From: Sphingomonas oryzagri | GTDB lineage: Bacteria; Pseudomonadota; Alphaproteobacteria; Sphingomonadales; Sphingomonadaceae | Direction of reading: 5' to 3' | NCBI RefSeq assembly: GCF_029906645.1 | Contig: NZ_JARYGZ010000001.1 | Span: forward strand, 2,041,208 to 2,105,207 | DNA: 64,000 nt | Part shown: positions 25,154 through 32,741 of the stretch, in pieces | How the letters are laid out: the number at the start of each line of letters is the position of its first letter | Position numbering within the stretch: the stretch's first letter is position 1 | The notes under the pieces: generated by a model | Databases searched by the model: none | What the model was told of the DNA's origin: nothing | Seen by the model: the letters and a program-made list of their open reading frames with translations, nothing else | Position numbers and translations under genes: made by a program

Positions 25154-25798
25154 ATGAGCATCGTCGTCCGCACCCTGTCCGAGCAGATTTTCACCATCGT
25201 CCGCGAACAGATCGTATCGGGCAAGCTGCCCGTCGAGCAGGCGATCCGGCAGGATGCGCTGGCCAACGAGCTGGGCGTCTCCAAGATCCCCCTCCGTGAA
25301 GCGCTCGCGCGGCTCGAACAGGAAGGCCTGCTGATCAGCCAGGCCAATCGCGGCTTCTTCGTGCGCGCCATGTCGGCGGACGAGGCGGAGGAGGTGTTCG
25401 CGCTGCGCCTCGCGATCGAGCCGGATGCGGTGGCCACCGCCGCGCTCGCCGCGACCGACGAGGACCAGAGGATTGCCGCCGACGCGCTCGCCGCGCTGGA
25501 CGAAGCGGCGGCCGGCCACCTGAACGACGTCGCCGCGCGCAACCGCGATTTCCACACCGCGCTCGTCCGCCCGGCGAACCGGCTGCTGACGCTCCAACTG
25601 GTCGAGCGCCTGCAGGTGATGTCCGAACGCTACGTCCACAAGCATCTCGAGCCGGCCGGCCGCGAGGACCGCGCGCATCTGGAGCACGAGGTGCTGCTGG
25701 AGGCATGGCTCGCCCGCGACGCCGCGCGCGCGCGCGGCCTCGCCGCCGCCCATATCGAGGGAACGCTCTCCGACCTGCGGCGGCAGCTCGGGCGGTGA
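25154..25798 (+). CDS. GntR-family (FadR subfamily) transcriptional regulator
   Basis: A 214-residue regulator with an N-terminal winged helix at about residues 8-70 ('ALANELGVSKIPLREALARL' is the recognition region; 'QANRGFFV' the wing) and a C-terminal FCD domain with ligand/metal residues in 'NRDFHTALVRPANR' and 'HLEHEVLLEAWLARD'. FadR-type regulators usually respond to small acids and repress until induced. There is no ribosome site before ATG 25154, so the message may be leaderless. It is central in the hydroxyproline gene set, and the operator candidates around it fit it as local regulator. DUF885 copy 2 follows, 68 bases after the stop. Confidence 0.92.
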   Translation: MSIVVRTLSEQIFTIVREQIVSGKLPVEQAIRQDALANELGVSKIPLREALARLEQEGLLISQANRGFFVRAMSADEAEEVFALRLAIEPDAVATAALAATDEDQRIAADALAALDEAAAGHLNDVAARNRDFHTALVRPANRLLTLQLVERLQVMSERYVHKHLEPAGREDRAHLEHEVLLEAWLARDAARARGLAAAHIEGTLSDLRRQLGR

Positions 25799-25866
25799 CG
25801 CGGCCCCTAACCGAGCCGCCCATGGGCTGATCGCACTGATCTGCCCCCGATACTGACGGAGACCTT

Positions 25867-27594
25867 ATGCCGCTTGTGACCCCGCGGGCGCGTGCGCTCG
25901 CGCTCGCCTTGTCGTGCCTGCCGCTCCCCGCGATCGCGGCCACTCCGGTCGAGACGGTGGTGACGGATTACGAGGCCCTGTCGAAGCAGACCAGTGGCGA
26001 CGACGGCCCCGGCTGGCCGGATGTCTCCAAGCCCGCCGCCGATGCCCGCGCCAAGGCCTATGCCGCGCTCAAGGCCCGCCTCGATGCACTGCCGCCCTCC
26101 CCCACCGGCGGCGAGGAGGCGCTGACCCGGCGGTTGCTCGACTGGCGGCTCGGCATCCAGATCGAGGGCGCGCACTGGGACGAGGATCGCATCCCGTTCG
26201 ACAATGGCGACGGCTTCTTCAACACCGCCAATTATGCCGCCGCGACCACTGTGATCCGCAGCGAAGCGGATGCGCAGGCATGGATCGGCCGCATCCGGGC
26301 TTTCCCAGCCTATTACGACCAAGAGATCGCCAACATGAAGCGTGGCATCGCCACCGGCTTCGTGCAGCCCAGGCCGACCGCGCAATCGGTGGCGGCGATC
26401 CTGAAGATCGCGTCCGACCAGCCGGCCGAGGCCAGCCCGCTTCTGTCTCCGCTCAAGTCCCTGCCTTCCACCATTCCCGCCGATCGGCAGGCCGCCCTGC
26501 GCGCCGAGGCGCTGGCGGCGGTGAAGACGACCGTGAAGCCCGCGCAGACAAAGATGCTCGCCTTCTTCACAGACGAGTACGTCCCGCACGCCCGCGCCAC
26601 GCTCGGCGCTTCCAGCCTGCCCGACGGGCGCGCTTATTACGCCTTCACGGTGCGGCGCTCGACCACCACCGACCTGACGCCCGACGCGATCTTCGCGCTC
26701 GGCGAAAAAGAGGTCGCGCTCATCCATGCCGAGATGGAGGCGCAGATGCGCGCCACCGGCTTCACCGGCACGCTGCCGGAATTTCTCGTCAAGCTGCGCA
26801 CCGACAGGCAGTTCTACGCGCCTGACCTCGAGACCTACATCGAGAAAGCGAGCGAAATCGGCAAGCGGATCGACGGGCTGCTGCCGCTCTGGTTCGGCAC
26901 CCTGCCCCGCTTGCCCTGGACGATCCGGGTGAAGCCGCCCGAGCTGGAGGGATCGTCCGGCGGCTACAATCTCGGCGATCCGGCCAAGGGCGTGGCGGGC
27001 GCGGTGGTGGTCGGCCGCAGCTCGTTCGGCGATCCGCTGTTCGGGCTACCGGCGTGGATCCTCCACGAAGGCGTGCCGGGTCATCACCTCCAGATCGCGC
27101 TGGGTCAGGAGCGAACCGACCTCCCCGCCTTCCGCCGCCGTGACGAGCCGACCGCCTTCGTCGAGGGATGGGCGCTCTATTCGGAGCAGCTCGGCGAGGA
27201 GATGGGCGTCTACCGCACTCCCTACGAGCGCTTCGGTCGCCTCTCCTTCGACATGTGGCGCGCCTGTCGCCTCATGATGGACGTCGGCATCCACTGGAAG
27301 GGCTGGAGTGCCGATCAGGCGATGCGCTGCCTGCAGGACAATACCGCGCTGCCCGATCGCGTGGTGAAGGGCGAGACGCAGCGCTACATCGCCTGGCCGG
27401 CGCAGGCGCTCGCCTACAAGGTCGGCGAGCTCGGCCTCCTCGCCGAGCGCAAGCGGACCGAGCAGGCGCTGGGCACCCGCTTCGACATCCGCGCTTTCCA
27501 CGACGCGGTGCTGGACGATGGGCCGATGCCGCTCTCGATCCTCCACGACCAGATGACGCGGTGGATCGAGGCGAAGGGTGGCGAGGCGCGTTAG
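25867..27594 (+). CDS. DUF885-family secreted metallopeptidase-like protein (copy 2)
   Basis: A 575-residue paralogue of the protein at 20769. The signal peptide ends near 'LPLPAIAATP'. The zinc motif is 'WILHEGVPGHHLQIALGQE', followed by 'TAFVEGWALYSEQLGEEMGV', and the C-terminal 'YIAWPAQALAYKVGELGL' parallels 'YIAWPGQALSYYLGEKTI' of copy 1. GGAG lies upstream of the ATG. It is downstream of the GntR gene on the same strand and convergent with the permease, overlapping its stop region by four bases. Two secreted copies in one regulon suggest complementary cleavage specificities rather than redundancy. Confidence 0.9.
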   Translation: MPLVTPRARALALALSCLPLPAIAATPVETVVTDYEALSKQTSGDDGPGWPDVSKPAADARAKAYAALKARLDALPPSPTGGEEALTRRLLDWRLGIQIEGAHWDEDRIPFDNGDGFFNTANYAAATTVIRSEADAQAWIGRIRAFPAYYDQEIANMKRGIATGFVQPRPTAQSVAAILKIASDQPAEASPLLSPLKSLPSTIPADRQAALRAEALAAVKTTVKPAQTKMLAFFTDEYVPHARATLGASSLPDGRAYYAFTVRRSTTTDLTPDAIFALGEKEVALIHAEMEAQMRATGFTGTLPEFLVKLRTDRQFYAPDLETYIEKASEIGKRIDGLLPLWFGTLPRLPWTIRVKPPELEGSSGGYNLGDPAKGVAGAVVVGRSSFGDPLFGLPAWILHEGVPGHHLQIALGQERTDLPAFRRRDEPTAFVEGWALYSEQLGEEMGVYRTPYERFGRLSFDMWRACRLMMDVGIHWKGWSADQAMRCLQDNTALPDRVVKGETQRYIAWPAQALAYKVGELGLLAERKRTEQALGTRFDIRAFHDAVLDDGPMPLSILHDQMTRWIEAKGGEAR

Positions 27595-29003
27595 GCGGCC
27601 TTGCGGAGCAGGCTGCGCGATCGCCCGTAGGCCGCATAGGCGGCCAGCCCGATCAGGTTCCAGATCAGGAAGCGCACCAGCGTCTTTTCGGGCAGCGAGA
27701 AGAGCAGGTAGATGCAGCCCAGCACCGCGAAGGTGCCGACCACATAGGGCGCCGGGCAGCGGAAGATGCGCGCGATGTCCGGCGCGCGGCGGCGCAGGAT
27801 CATCATGCACAGGCCCACCGCGATGAAGGCGATCAGCGTGCCGGCATTGGCCAGCTCGGCGATCTCGCTGACGTTGAAGAAGGCCGCGATCACCGAGACG
27901 AACACGCCGGTGATGCCCGTCACCAGCACCGGCGAGCCGGTCCGCTTCGAGACCTTCGACAGAACACCTGGCAGCAGGCCATCCCGCGCCATCACGAAGA
28001 AGATGCGGCTCTGCCCGTACATCATCACGAGAATGACCGAAGGCAGCGCCACCAGCGCCGCGCCGGCCACCAGCCAGGATACGACCGGATGGCCGAGCAG
28101 GCGCAGCACCAGCGCCAGCGGCTCGGGTGATCCGGCGAGCATCGTGTAGGAGAGCGCCCCTACCGCCGTCAGTGCGACGAGGATGTAGATGGTGGTGGAT
28201 ACGGCCATCGATCCGATGATGCCGATCTTCAGGTCGCGCCCCGGATTGCGCGCCTCCTCCGCCGATGTCGCCACCGCGTCGAAGCCATAGAAGGCGAAGA
28301 AGACGATCGCGGCGGCCGCCATCACCCCACGCTTCTCGCCACCCTGCATCGATCCGCCGAAGCCGTAGGGCATGAACGGATGGAGGTGTGCCGGATCGAA
28401 GGCGGGCGCGGCGAAGATGACGAACACGGCGAGCGCGACCAGCTTGATGATCACCAGCACGATGTTCAGCGTCGCGCTCTCGCGCGTGCCGGCCATCAGC
28501 ATCGCGGCGATGATCATCGAGACCAGCACCGCCGGCAGATTGATGATGCCGCCATCATGCGGGCCGACGAGCAGCCAGTGCGGTAGATGGACGTCGGCGG
28601 ATTCGATCAGGCCGACGAGATAGCCCGACCAGCCCACCGCCACGCCCGAACAGGCGAGCGTATATTCGAGGATGAGGCTCCACCCCACCACCCAGGCGAG
28701 CGTCTCGCCCATCACCGAATAGGTGTAGGTGTAGGCGCTGCCGGCGGTCGGGATCATCGTCGCCAGTTCGGCATAGGCGAGCGCCGCACACGCGCAGACC
28801 GCGCCGGCGATGGCGAAGGCGAGGATCACCGCCGGCCCGGCGCGGTCGGCGCCGACGCCGGTCAGCGTGTAGATGCCGGTGCCGACGATCGCGCCGACAC
28901 CCAGCGCGATCAGGTGCGGCCAAGAGAGCGTCGGCTTCAGGCGGTGGGCGGCATCCGGGTCGGCGCTGCGTTCGATCGGCTTCACCGGACCCAGAAAACT
29001 CAT
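27591..29003 (-). CDS. APC-superfamily amino-acid permease (CAT-like)
   Basis: A 470-residue inner-membrane protein with about 12 hydrophobic segments. The first carries the APC substrate-site glycines 'IALGVGAIVGTGIYTLTGVG'. 'YAELATMIPTAGSAYTYTYS', 'FFAFYGFDAVATSAEEARNP' and 'GQSRIFFVMARDGLLP' are typical of YfnA/CAT-type cationic or neutral amino-acid transporters. It is the third gene of the deaminase-epimerase-permease operon driven from the promoter near 31000. Import of hydroxyproline or short-chain amino acids is inferred from that position only. Confidence 0.92.
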   Translation of the reverse strand: MSFLGPVKPIERSADPDAAHRLKPTLSWPHLIALGVGAIVGTGIYTLTGVGADRAGPAVILAFAIAGAVCACAALAYAELATMIPTAGSAYTYTYSVMGETLAWVVGWSLILEYTLACSGVAVGWSGYLVGLIESADVHLPHWLLVGPHDGGIINLPAVLVSMIIAAMLMAGTRESATLNIVLVIIKLVALAVFVIFAAPAFDPAHLHPFMPYGFGGSMQGGEKRGVMAAAAIVFFAFYGFDAVATSAEEARNPGRDLKIGIIGSMAVSTTIYILVALTAVGALSYTMLAGSPEPLALVLRLLGHPVVSWLVAGAALVALPSVILVMMYGQSRIFFVMARDGLLPGVLSKVSKRTGSPVLVTGITGVFVSVIAAFFNVSEIAELANAGTLIAFIAVGLCMMILRRRAPDIARIFRCPAPYVVGTFAVLGCIYLLFSLPEKTLVRFLIWNLIGLAAYAAYGRSRSLLRKAA

Positions 29004-29031
29004 CCACCCACCCTTTTACCGTTGTTGATTG

Positions 29032-30030
29032 TCAGACGACCGAGAAGCCCGCCCAGAAGGGATCTTCGCGGTCGATCCAGATCGTGTTGAAGCCGGTCGC
29101 GATCGCCGATCCCTCGATCGAGGGGATGATGCCCGGCACGCCGCCAATGTCCACCGCCTCCTCGACGCGGCCGATGAAGCGGCTGCCGATATAGCTTTCG
29201 TGGACGAAGCGGTCGCCGACCTTCAGCTTGCCCTTGTGCACCAGATGCGCGAGCCGCGCCGAGGTGCCGGTGCCGCACGGGCTGCGATCGATCGCACGCT
29301 CGCCGTAGAAGACGGCGTTGCGGCCGTCCGCGCCCTCGCCCCTGGGCTTGTCCGCCCACAGCACATGGGTGACGCCCCGGATGCGATCGTCGAGCGGATG
29401 CACCGGCTCGATGGCCTGCTGCATCAGCGTGCGGACGGTACGGCTCAACTCGACAATGCGCGACGCGCCGAGATCGTCGAGGCCGGTATACGGTCCCTGC
29501 GGCTCGACGATGGCGTAGTAATTGCCGCCGTAGGAGACATCGACGCTGAGCGGGCCGAAGCCCGGTACGTCGATCTCCACGCCCGTCGCCGCGACATAGG
29601 CCGGCACGTTGCGGATGCGCACCCAGCGGATGCGGCTCCCCTCGGCTCCATATTCGATGTCGATGATGCCGGCCGGCACCTCGATGCGCAGCCTGCCCGG
29701 TTCGCGCGGGGTGATCAGGCCGTGTTCCAGCCCGAACGTCACCATGCCAATCGTGCCGTGGCCGCACATCGGCAGGCAGCCCGACGTCTCGATGAAGAGG
29801 ATGCCGCAATCGGCGTCCTCGCGGGTCGGCGGATAGAGGAATCCGCCCGACATCATGTCGTGCCCGCGCGGCTCGAAGCAGAGGCCCGTGCGGATCCAGT
29901 CGAAACGGGCCAGGAAATCCTGGCGCCGCTCGATCATGTTCGCCCCCTTGAGCAAGGGCGCGCCACCGACCACGAGACGGACGGGATTGCCCGCCGTATG
30001 GCCGTCTATGCAGAAGAAATGGTGGCGCAT
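29032..30030 (-). CDS. hypE: 4-hydroxyproline 2-epimerase
   Basis: A 332-residue proline-racemase-superfamily enzyme with both catalytic cysteines: Cys89 in 'LPMCGHGTIGM' and Cys252 in 'DRSPCGTGTSARLA'. A Cys-Cys pair indicates a racemase/epimerase; the trans-3-hydroxyproline dehydratase branch has Thr at the second position. The opening 'FFCIDGHTAGNPVRLVVGG' and the 'YPPTREDADCGILFIETSG' stretch are typical of hydroxyproline epimerases. It inverts trans-4-hydroxy-L-proline to cis-4-hydroxy-D-proline for the flavin oxidase at 23766. It lies 8 bases after the deaminase gene, in one operon with the permease. Confidence 0.93.
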   Translation of the reverse strand: MRHHFFCIDGHTAGNPVRLVVGGAPLLKGANMIERRQDFLARFDWIRTGLCFEPRGHDMMSGGFLYPPTREDADCGILFIETSGCLPMCGHGTIGMVTFGLEHGLITPREPGRLRIEVPAGIIDIEYGAEGSRIRWVRIRNVPAYVAATGVEIDVPGFGPLSVDVSYGGNYYAIVEPQGPYTGLDDLGASRIVELSRTVRTLMQQAIEPVHPLDDRIRGVTHVLWADKPRGEGADGRNAVFYGERAIDRSPCGTGTSARLAHLVHKGKLKVGDRFVHESYIGSRFIGRVEEAVDIGGVPGIIPSIEGSAIATGFNTIWIDREDPFWAGFSVV

Positions 30031-30038
30031 GGCCCTCC

Positions 30039-30962
30039 TCAGGCGGCCTTCGCGGCCTGTTTGCTCGGCTGCGTCGCCGCCGCCTCTTCCACCCAGCGGA
30101 TCACGTCGGCACGACGCTGGCCGGTGAGCGGCAGGCGCGGCATACGGACACGCTCGCTGCCCCGGCCCATGATCTGCTCGGCGAGCTTGATCGACTGGAC
30201 CAGATCATGCTCGGCATCAAGGTGCAGCAGCGGCATGAACCAGCGGTAGATGGCGCGCGCCTCTTCCCATTTGCCCTCCTCGAACGCCTGGACGAGCCGG
30301 ACGGATTCGGCCGGGAAGGCGCTGGTGAGGCCCGAGACCCAGCCCGACGCGCCGAGCGCCAGACCCTCGAGCGCCACGTCGTCGAGGCCCGCCATCACGT
30401 CGTAGCGATCGCCGAAGCGGTTGATGATGTCCGTAAAGCGGCGCGGATCGGGCGCGCTTTCCTTCACCGCGACGATGTTCTTCACATCGGACAGCCCCTC
30501 CAGCGTCTCGAAATCGACGCTGACGCGATAGGCTGGAGGATTGTTGTAGAGCATGATCGGCAGCGAGGTCGCCTCCGCCACCGCGCGGAAATGCGCCTGC
30601 AGCTCGTTCACGGTCGGCACGTAGACCATCGCGGGGAGCAGCATCAGCGCGTCGACGCCGATCTTCTCGGCATCCTTCGCATATTGGATGGCGCGCGCCG
30701 TGGTCAGTTCGGAAACACCCGCGACCAGCGGCACCCGGCCGCCCACCGCCTCGACCGCGCCGGTGAGCACCGAACGCTTTTCGTCAGGCTCCAGCGAGTT
30801 GTTCTCGCCGCAGGTGCCGAGCAGGATCAGGCCGTCTACGCCGTCATCGACGAGTGCCGTCTGAACCTTCTGGGTGGCGTCGAGATCGATCGAGAAATCG
30901 TCCGCGAACTGGGTGGTTGCGGCGGGATAGACGCCCGTCCAGAGCGCCCGCTTACCGGTCAT
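30039..30962 (-). CDS. DHDPS-family deaminase/dehydratase making alpha-ketoglutarate semialdehyde
   Basis: A 307-residue (beta/alpha)8 enzyme of the dihydrodipicolinate-synthase/NAL family. Schiff-base Lys167 sits in 'NIVAVKESA' and the catalytic Tyr139 in 'IMLYNNPPAY', while 'GTCGENNSL' replaces the 'GTTGE' of true DapA. In hydroxyproline operons this family deaminates pyrroline-4-hydroxy-2-carboxylate to alpha-ketoglutarate semialdehyde (HypD/LhpC). A homologous enzyme dehydrates 2-keto-3-deoxy-L-arabonate to the same product. Position before the epimerase favours the hydroxyproline role. ATG 30962 has GGAGGA upstream. The operator candidate at 30990-31007 lies 27 bases before it. Confidence 0.88.
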   Translation of the reverse strand: MTGKRALWTGVYPAATTQFADDFSIDLDATQKVQTALVDDGVDGLILLGTCGENNSLEPDEKRSVLTGAVEAVGGRVPLVAGVSELTTARAIQYAKDAEKIGVDALMLLPAMVYVPTVNELQAHFRAVAEATSLPIMLYNNPPAYRVSVDFETLEGLSDVKNIVAVKESAPDPRRFTDIINRFGDRYDVMAGLDDVALEGLALGASGWVSGLTSAFPAESVRLVQAFEEGKWEEARAIYRWFMPLLHLDAEHDLVQSIKLAEQIMGRGSERVRMPRLPLTGQRRADVIRWVEEAAATQPSKQAAKAA

Positions 30963-30989
30963 GAGATGCAGTCCTCCGTGCTTTCTCCA

Positions 30990-31007
30990 TTTTCGTATAC
31001 GGTATCC
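30990..31007. promoter_or_regulatory. Putative GntR operator upstream of the deaminase-epimerase-permease operon
   Basis: TTTTCGTATACGGTATCC matches the reverse of the site at 20721-20738 at 13 of 18 positions, including TCGTATA and GTATCC at the same spacing. It lies in the otherwise featureless 136-base gap before the deaminase gene. Confidence 0.6.
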
Positions 31008-31098
31008 GCGATCTCCGCAAGCCGCTTTTGTGCGACTGCGATAGACCGAGGTCGGTATATGAAACGAAGGGACCTTCCCTCCGCCGAGGCGATTCACC

Positions 31099-31851
31099 TC
31101 AGCTCTCGCGCGCCACCTGGAAGCCGGCGAAGGATTGACGCACGGGCATGATCTCCAGCCGGTTGACGTTGAGATGCGGCGGTAGCTCCGCGACCCAGAG
31201 AAGCATGTTCGCGATGTCTTCCCCCGTCATCGGCTGGGCGCCCTGATAGAGCGCATCGGACGCCCCCTGGTCGCCGCCGGTGCGGATCAGGGTGAACTCG
31301 GTTTCGGCCATGCCCGGCTCGATCGAGGTGACCCGCACCCCGGTACCGTGCAGATCGGACCGCAGACCGAGCGAGAATTGCGAGACGAACGCCTTGCTGC
31401 CGCCATAGACGTTGCCGCCCGTATAGGGATAGGTCGCCGCGACAGAGGACAGGTTGATCACGGCGCCCTTCCGCGCGATCAGCGCGGGCAGCAGCTTGTG
31501 GGTCAGCGACACCAGGGCGGTGACGTTGGTGTCGATCATCGTCTTCCACTGCGCGAGATCGGCCTGCTGCGCGGGCTTGGTGCCGAGCGCGAGACCGGCA
31601 TTGTTGATCAGCAGATCGATCCCGGCAAAAGCATCGGGTAGCGCATCGATCGCGGCGTCGCGCGACACGTCGTCGCGCACGTCGAAGGCTGCGGGATGCA
31701 CCTTGTCCGCGCCGAGCGCGGAGACCAGCGCGTCCAGCCGTTCGGCGCGGCGGCCGGTCGCGACCACCTTCCAGCCGGCCCCCGCGAAGGCGTGGACGGC
31801 GGCCTCGCCGAAGCCCGATGTGGCACCGGTGATGAAAACGGTCTTGCTCAT
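31099..31851 (-). CDS. Short-chain dehydrogenase, YdfG-like (3-hydroxy acid dehydrogenase)
   Basis: A 250-residue classical SDR. It has the cofactor motif 'VFITGATSGFGEA' (TGxxxGxG), 'LLINNAGLAL' (NNAG) and the catalytic 'INLSSVAATYPYTGGNVYGG SK' region with Ser, Tyr and Lys. The 'EPGMAETEFTLIR' tail resembles YdfG/serine dehydrogenases that oxidise 3-hydroxy acids such as L-allo-threonine or 3-hydroxypropionate. ATG 31851 has AGGAG upstream; a longer in-frame reading runs across the neighbouring regulator and is rejected. It follows the TetR gene by 62 bases on the same strand, so cotranscription is likely. The in vivo substrate is unknown. Confidence 0.9.
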   Translation of the reverse strand: MSKTVFITGATSGFGEAAVHAFAGAGWKVVATGRRAERLDALVSALGADKVHPAAFDVRDDVSRDAAIDALPDAFAGIDLLINNAGLALGTKPAQQADLAQWKTMIDTNVTALVSLTHKLLPALIARKGAVINLSSVAATYPYTGGNVYGGSKAFVSQFSLGLRSDLHGTGVRVTSIEPGMAETEFTLIRTGGDQGASDALYQGAQPMTGEDIANMLLWVAELPPHLNVNRLEIMPVRQSFAGFQVARES

Positions 31852-31913
31852 ACAGAGTCTCCTGTCGCGATCGGCGCAGGGCTTAGCGGCGCCGCCCGCC
31901 GGGCGGAACCCCG

Positions 31914-32588
31914 TCATTCGCCCCGGCAGATTTCCAGAAAGCCGGCCGCCATGAAGCGCGCCATGTGCGCCTTGATGGCGGCGAAATCCTCCGACTTGCA
32001 CAGGCCGCCGGACAGCGCGTCGATCCGCCCCGTCCGCGCCAGCGACAGGACGAGGCCACCCGTCACGAAGTGATAGCCCCAGAAGATCTTCTCGTCGGGG
32101 CAGCCGGGCAGCGCCTTGCGCAGCAGGCCGATCAGCTTCAGCACGACAGGATCGAAATGCGTGTCGAACAGCTGCGCCCCCCATTCCGGGGTCATCGCCA
32201 CCTGCGCACCGAGCGTCGCATAGTTGCGCCAGCCTTCCCCGCCGTTGATGTAGAGATCGAGATCGGTGTCGAGATAGGCGTGCAGCGCGCCCTCGACGGT
32301 CGGCTGGCCACCGCAGGCCTGCTCGTAGGCATCGAGCGCCGCCATGCGCAGATCGGCGGTCACCGCCGCCCGACGGGCGAACACCGCGTCGAAGATCGCT
32401 TTCTTGTCGTCGAAATAATAATGCAGCAGCGACGTATGCATGTCCGCCTGCCGCGCGATGTCCTTCAGGGTCACCCCGTGAAGGCCATGCCGGGAGAAGA
32501 GATATTCGGCGGCGTCCAGTATCTGCTCGAGCGTTTCCGCCCGCTGTTGCGCCTTGGTGCGGCGTTCCCGCCTCAGCCCCGTCGTCAT
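31914..32588 (-). CDS. TetR-family transcriptional regulator
   Basis: A 224-residue regulator. The N-terminal helix-turn-helix shows 'ILDAAEYLFSRHGLHGVTLK', 'DIARQADMHTSLLHYYFDDK', the TetR pattern. The C-terminal domain has TetR_C length and no recognisable ligand motif. ATG 32588 is preferred over an upstream alternative. It sits between an SDR gene and the second TonB receptor; two palindromes of one design (34990-35005 and 39528-39543) lie at the promoters of the receptor and of the acyl-degradation/MFS divergent pair. That makes this protein the likely local regulator of both, though the pairing is inference. Confidence 0.9.
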   Translation of the reverse strand: MTTGLRRERRTKAQQRAETLEQILDAAEYLFSRHGLHGVTLKDIARQADMHTSLLHYYFDDKKAIFDAVFARRAAVTADLRMAALDAYEQACGGQPTVEGALHAYLDTDLDLYINGGEGWRNYATLGAQVAMTPEWGAQLFDTHFDPVVLKLIGLLRKALPGCPDEKIFWGYHFVTGGLVLSLARTGRIDALSGGLCKSEDFAAIKAHMARFMAAGFLEICRGE

Positions 32589-32741
32589 GCCTGCATCACC
32601 ATTCGTGCCCGTCCCCGGCTTGCGCCTTACGCCGCCCCGGAATCCGTCCCTCAATGGCCTTTGTTTTCTCTTTCAACAAGATGTCACGCCGCTATCCGCG
32701 CAGCGGGCAGGCCCCCACATCCCACCCGCCACGCGAACCCA

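Noticed and set aside
29032-30030. Trans-3-hydroxyproline dehydratase
   Set aside because: That branch replaces the second catalytic cysteine by threonine; here Cys252 is present.
30039-30962. Reading this gene as dapA (lysine biosynthesis)
   Set aside because: It has GTCGENNSL instead of the usual GTTGE-type loop and lies between a hydroxyproline epimerase and a GntR-type operator, so a catabolic family member is more likely.
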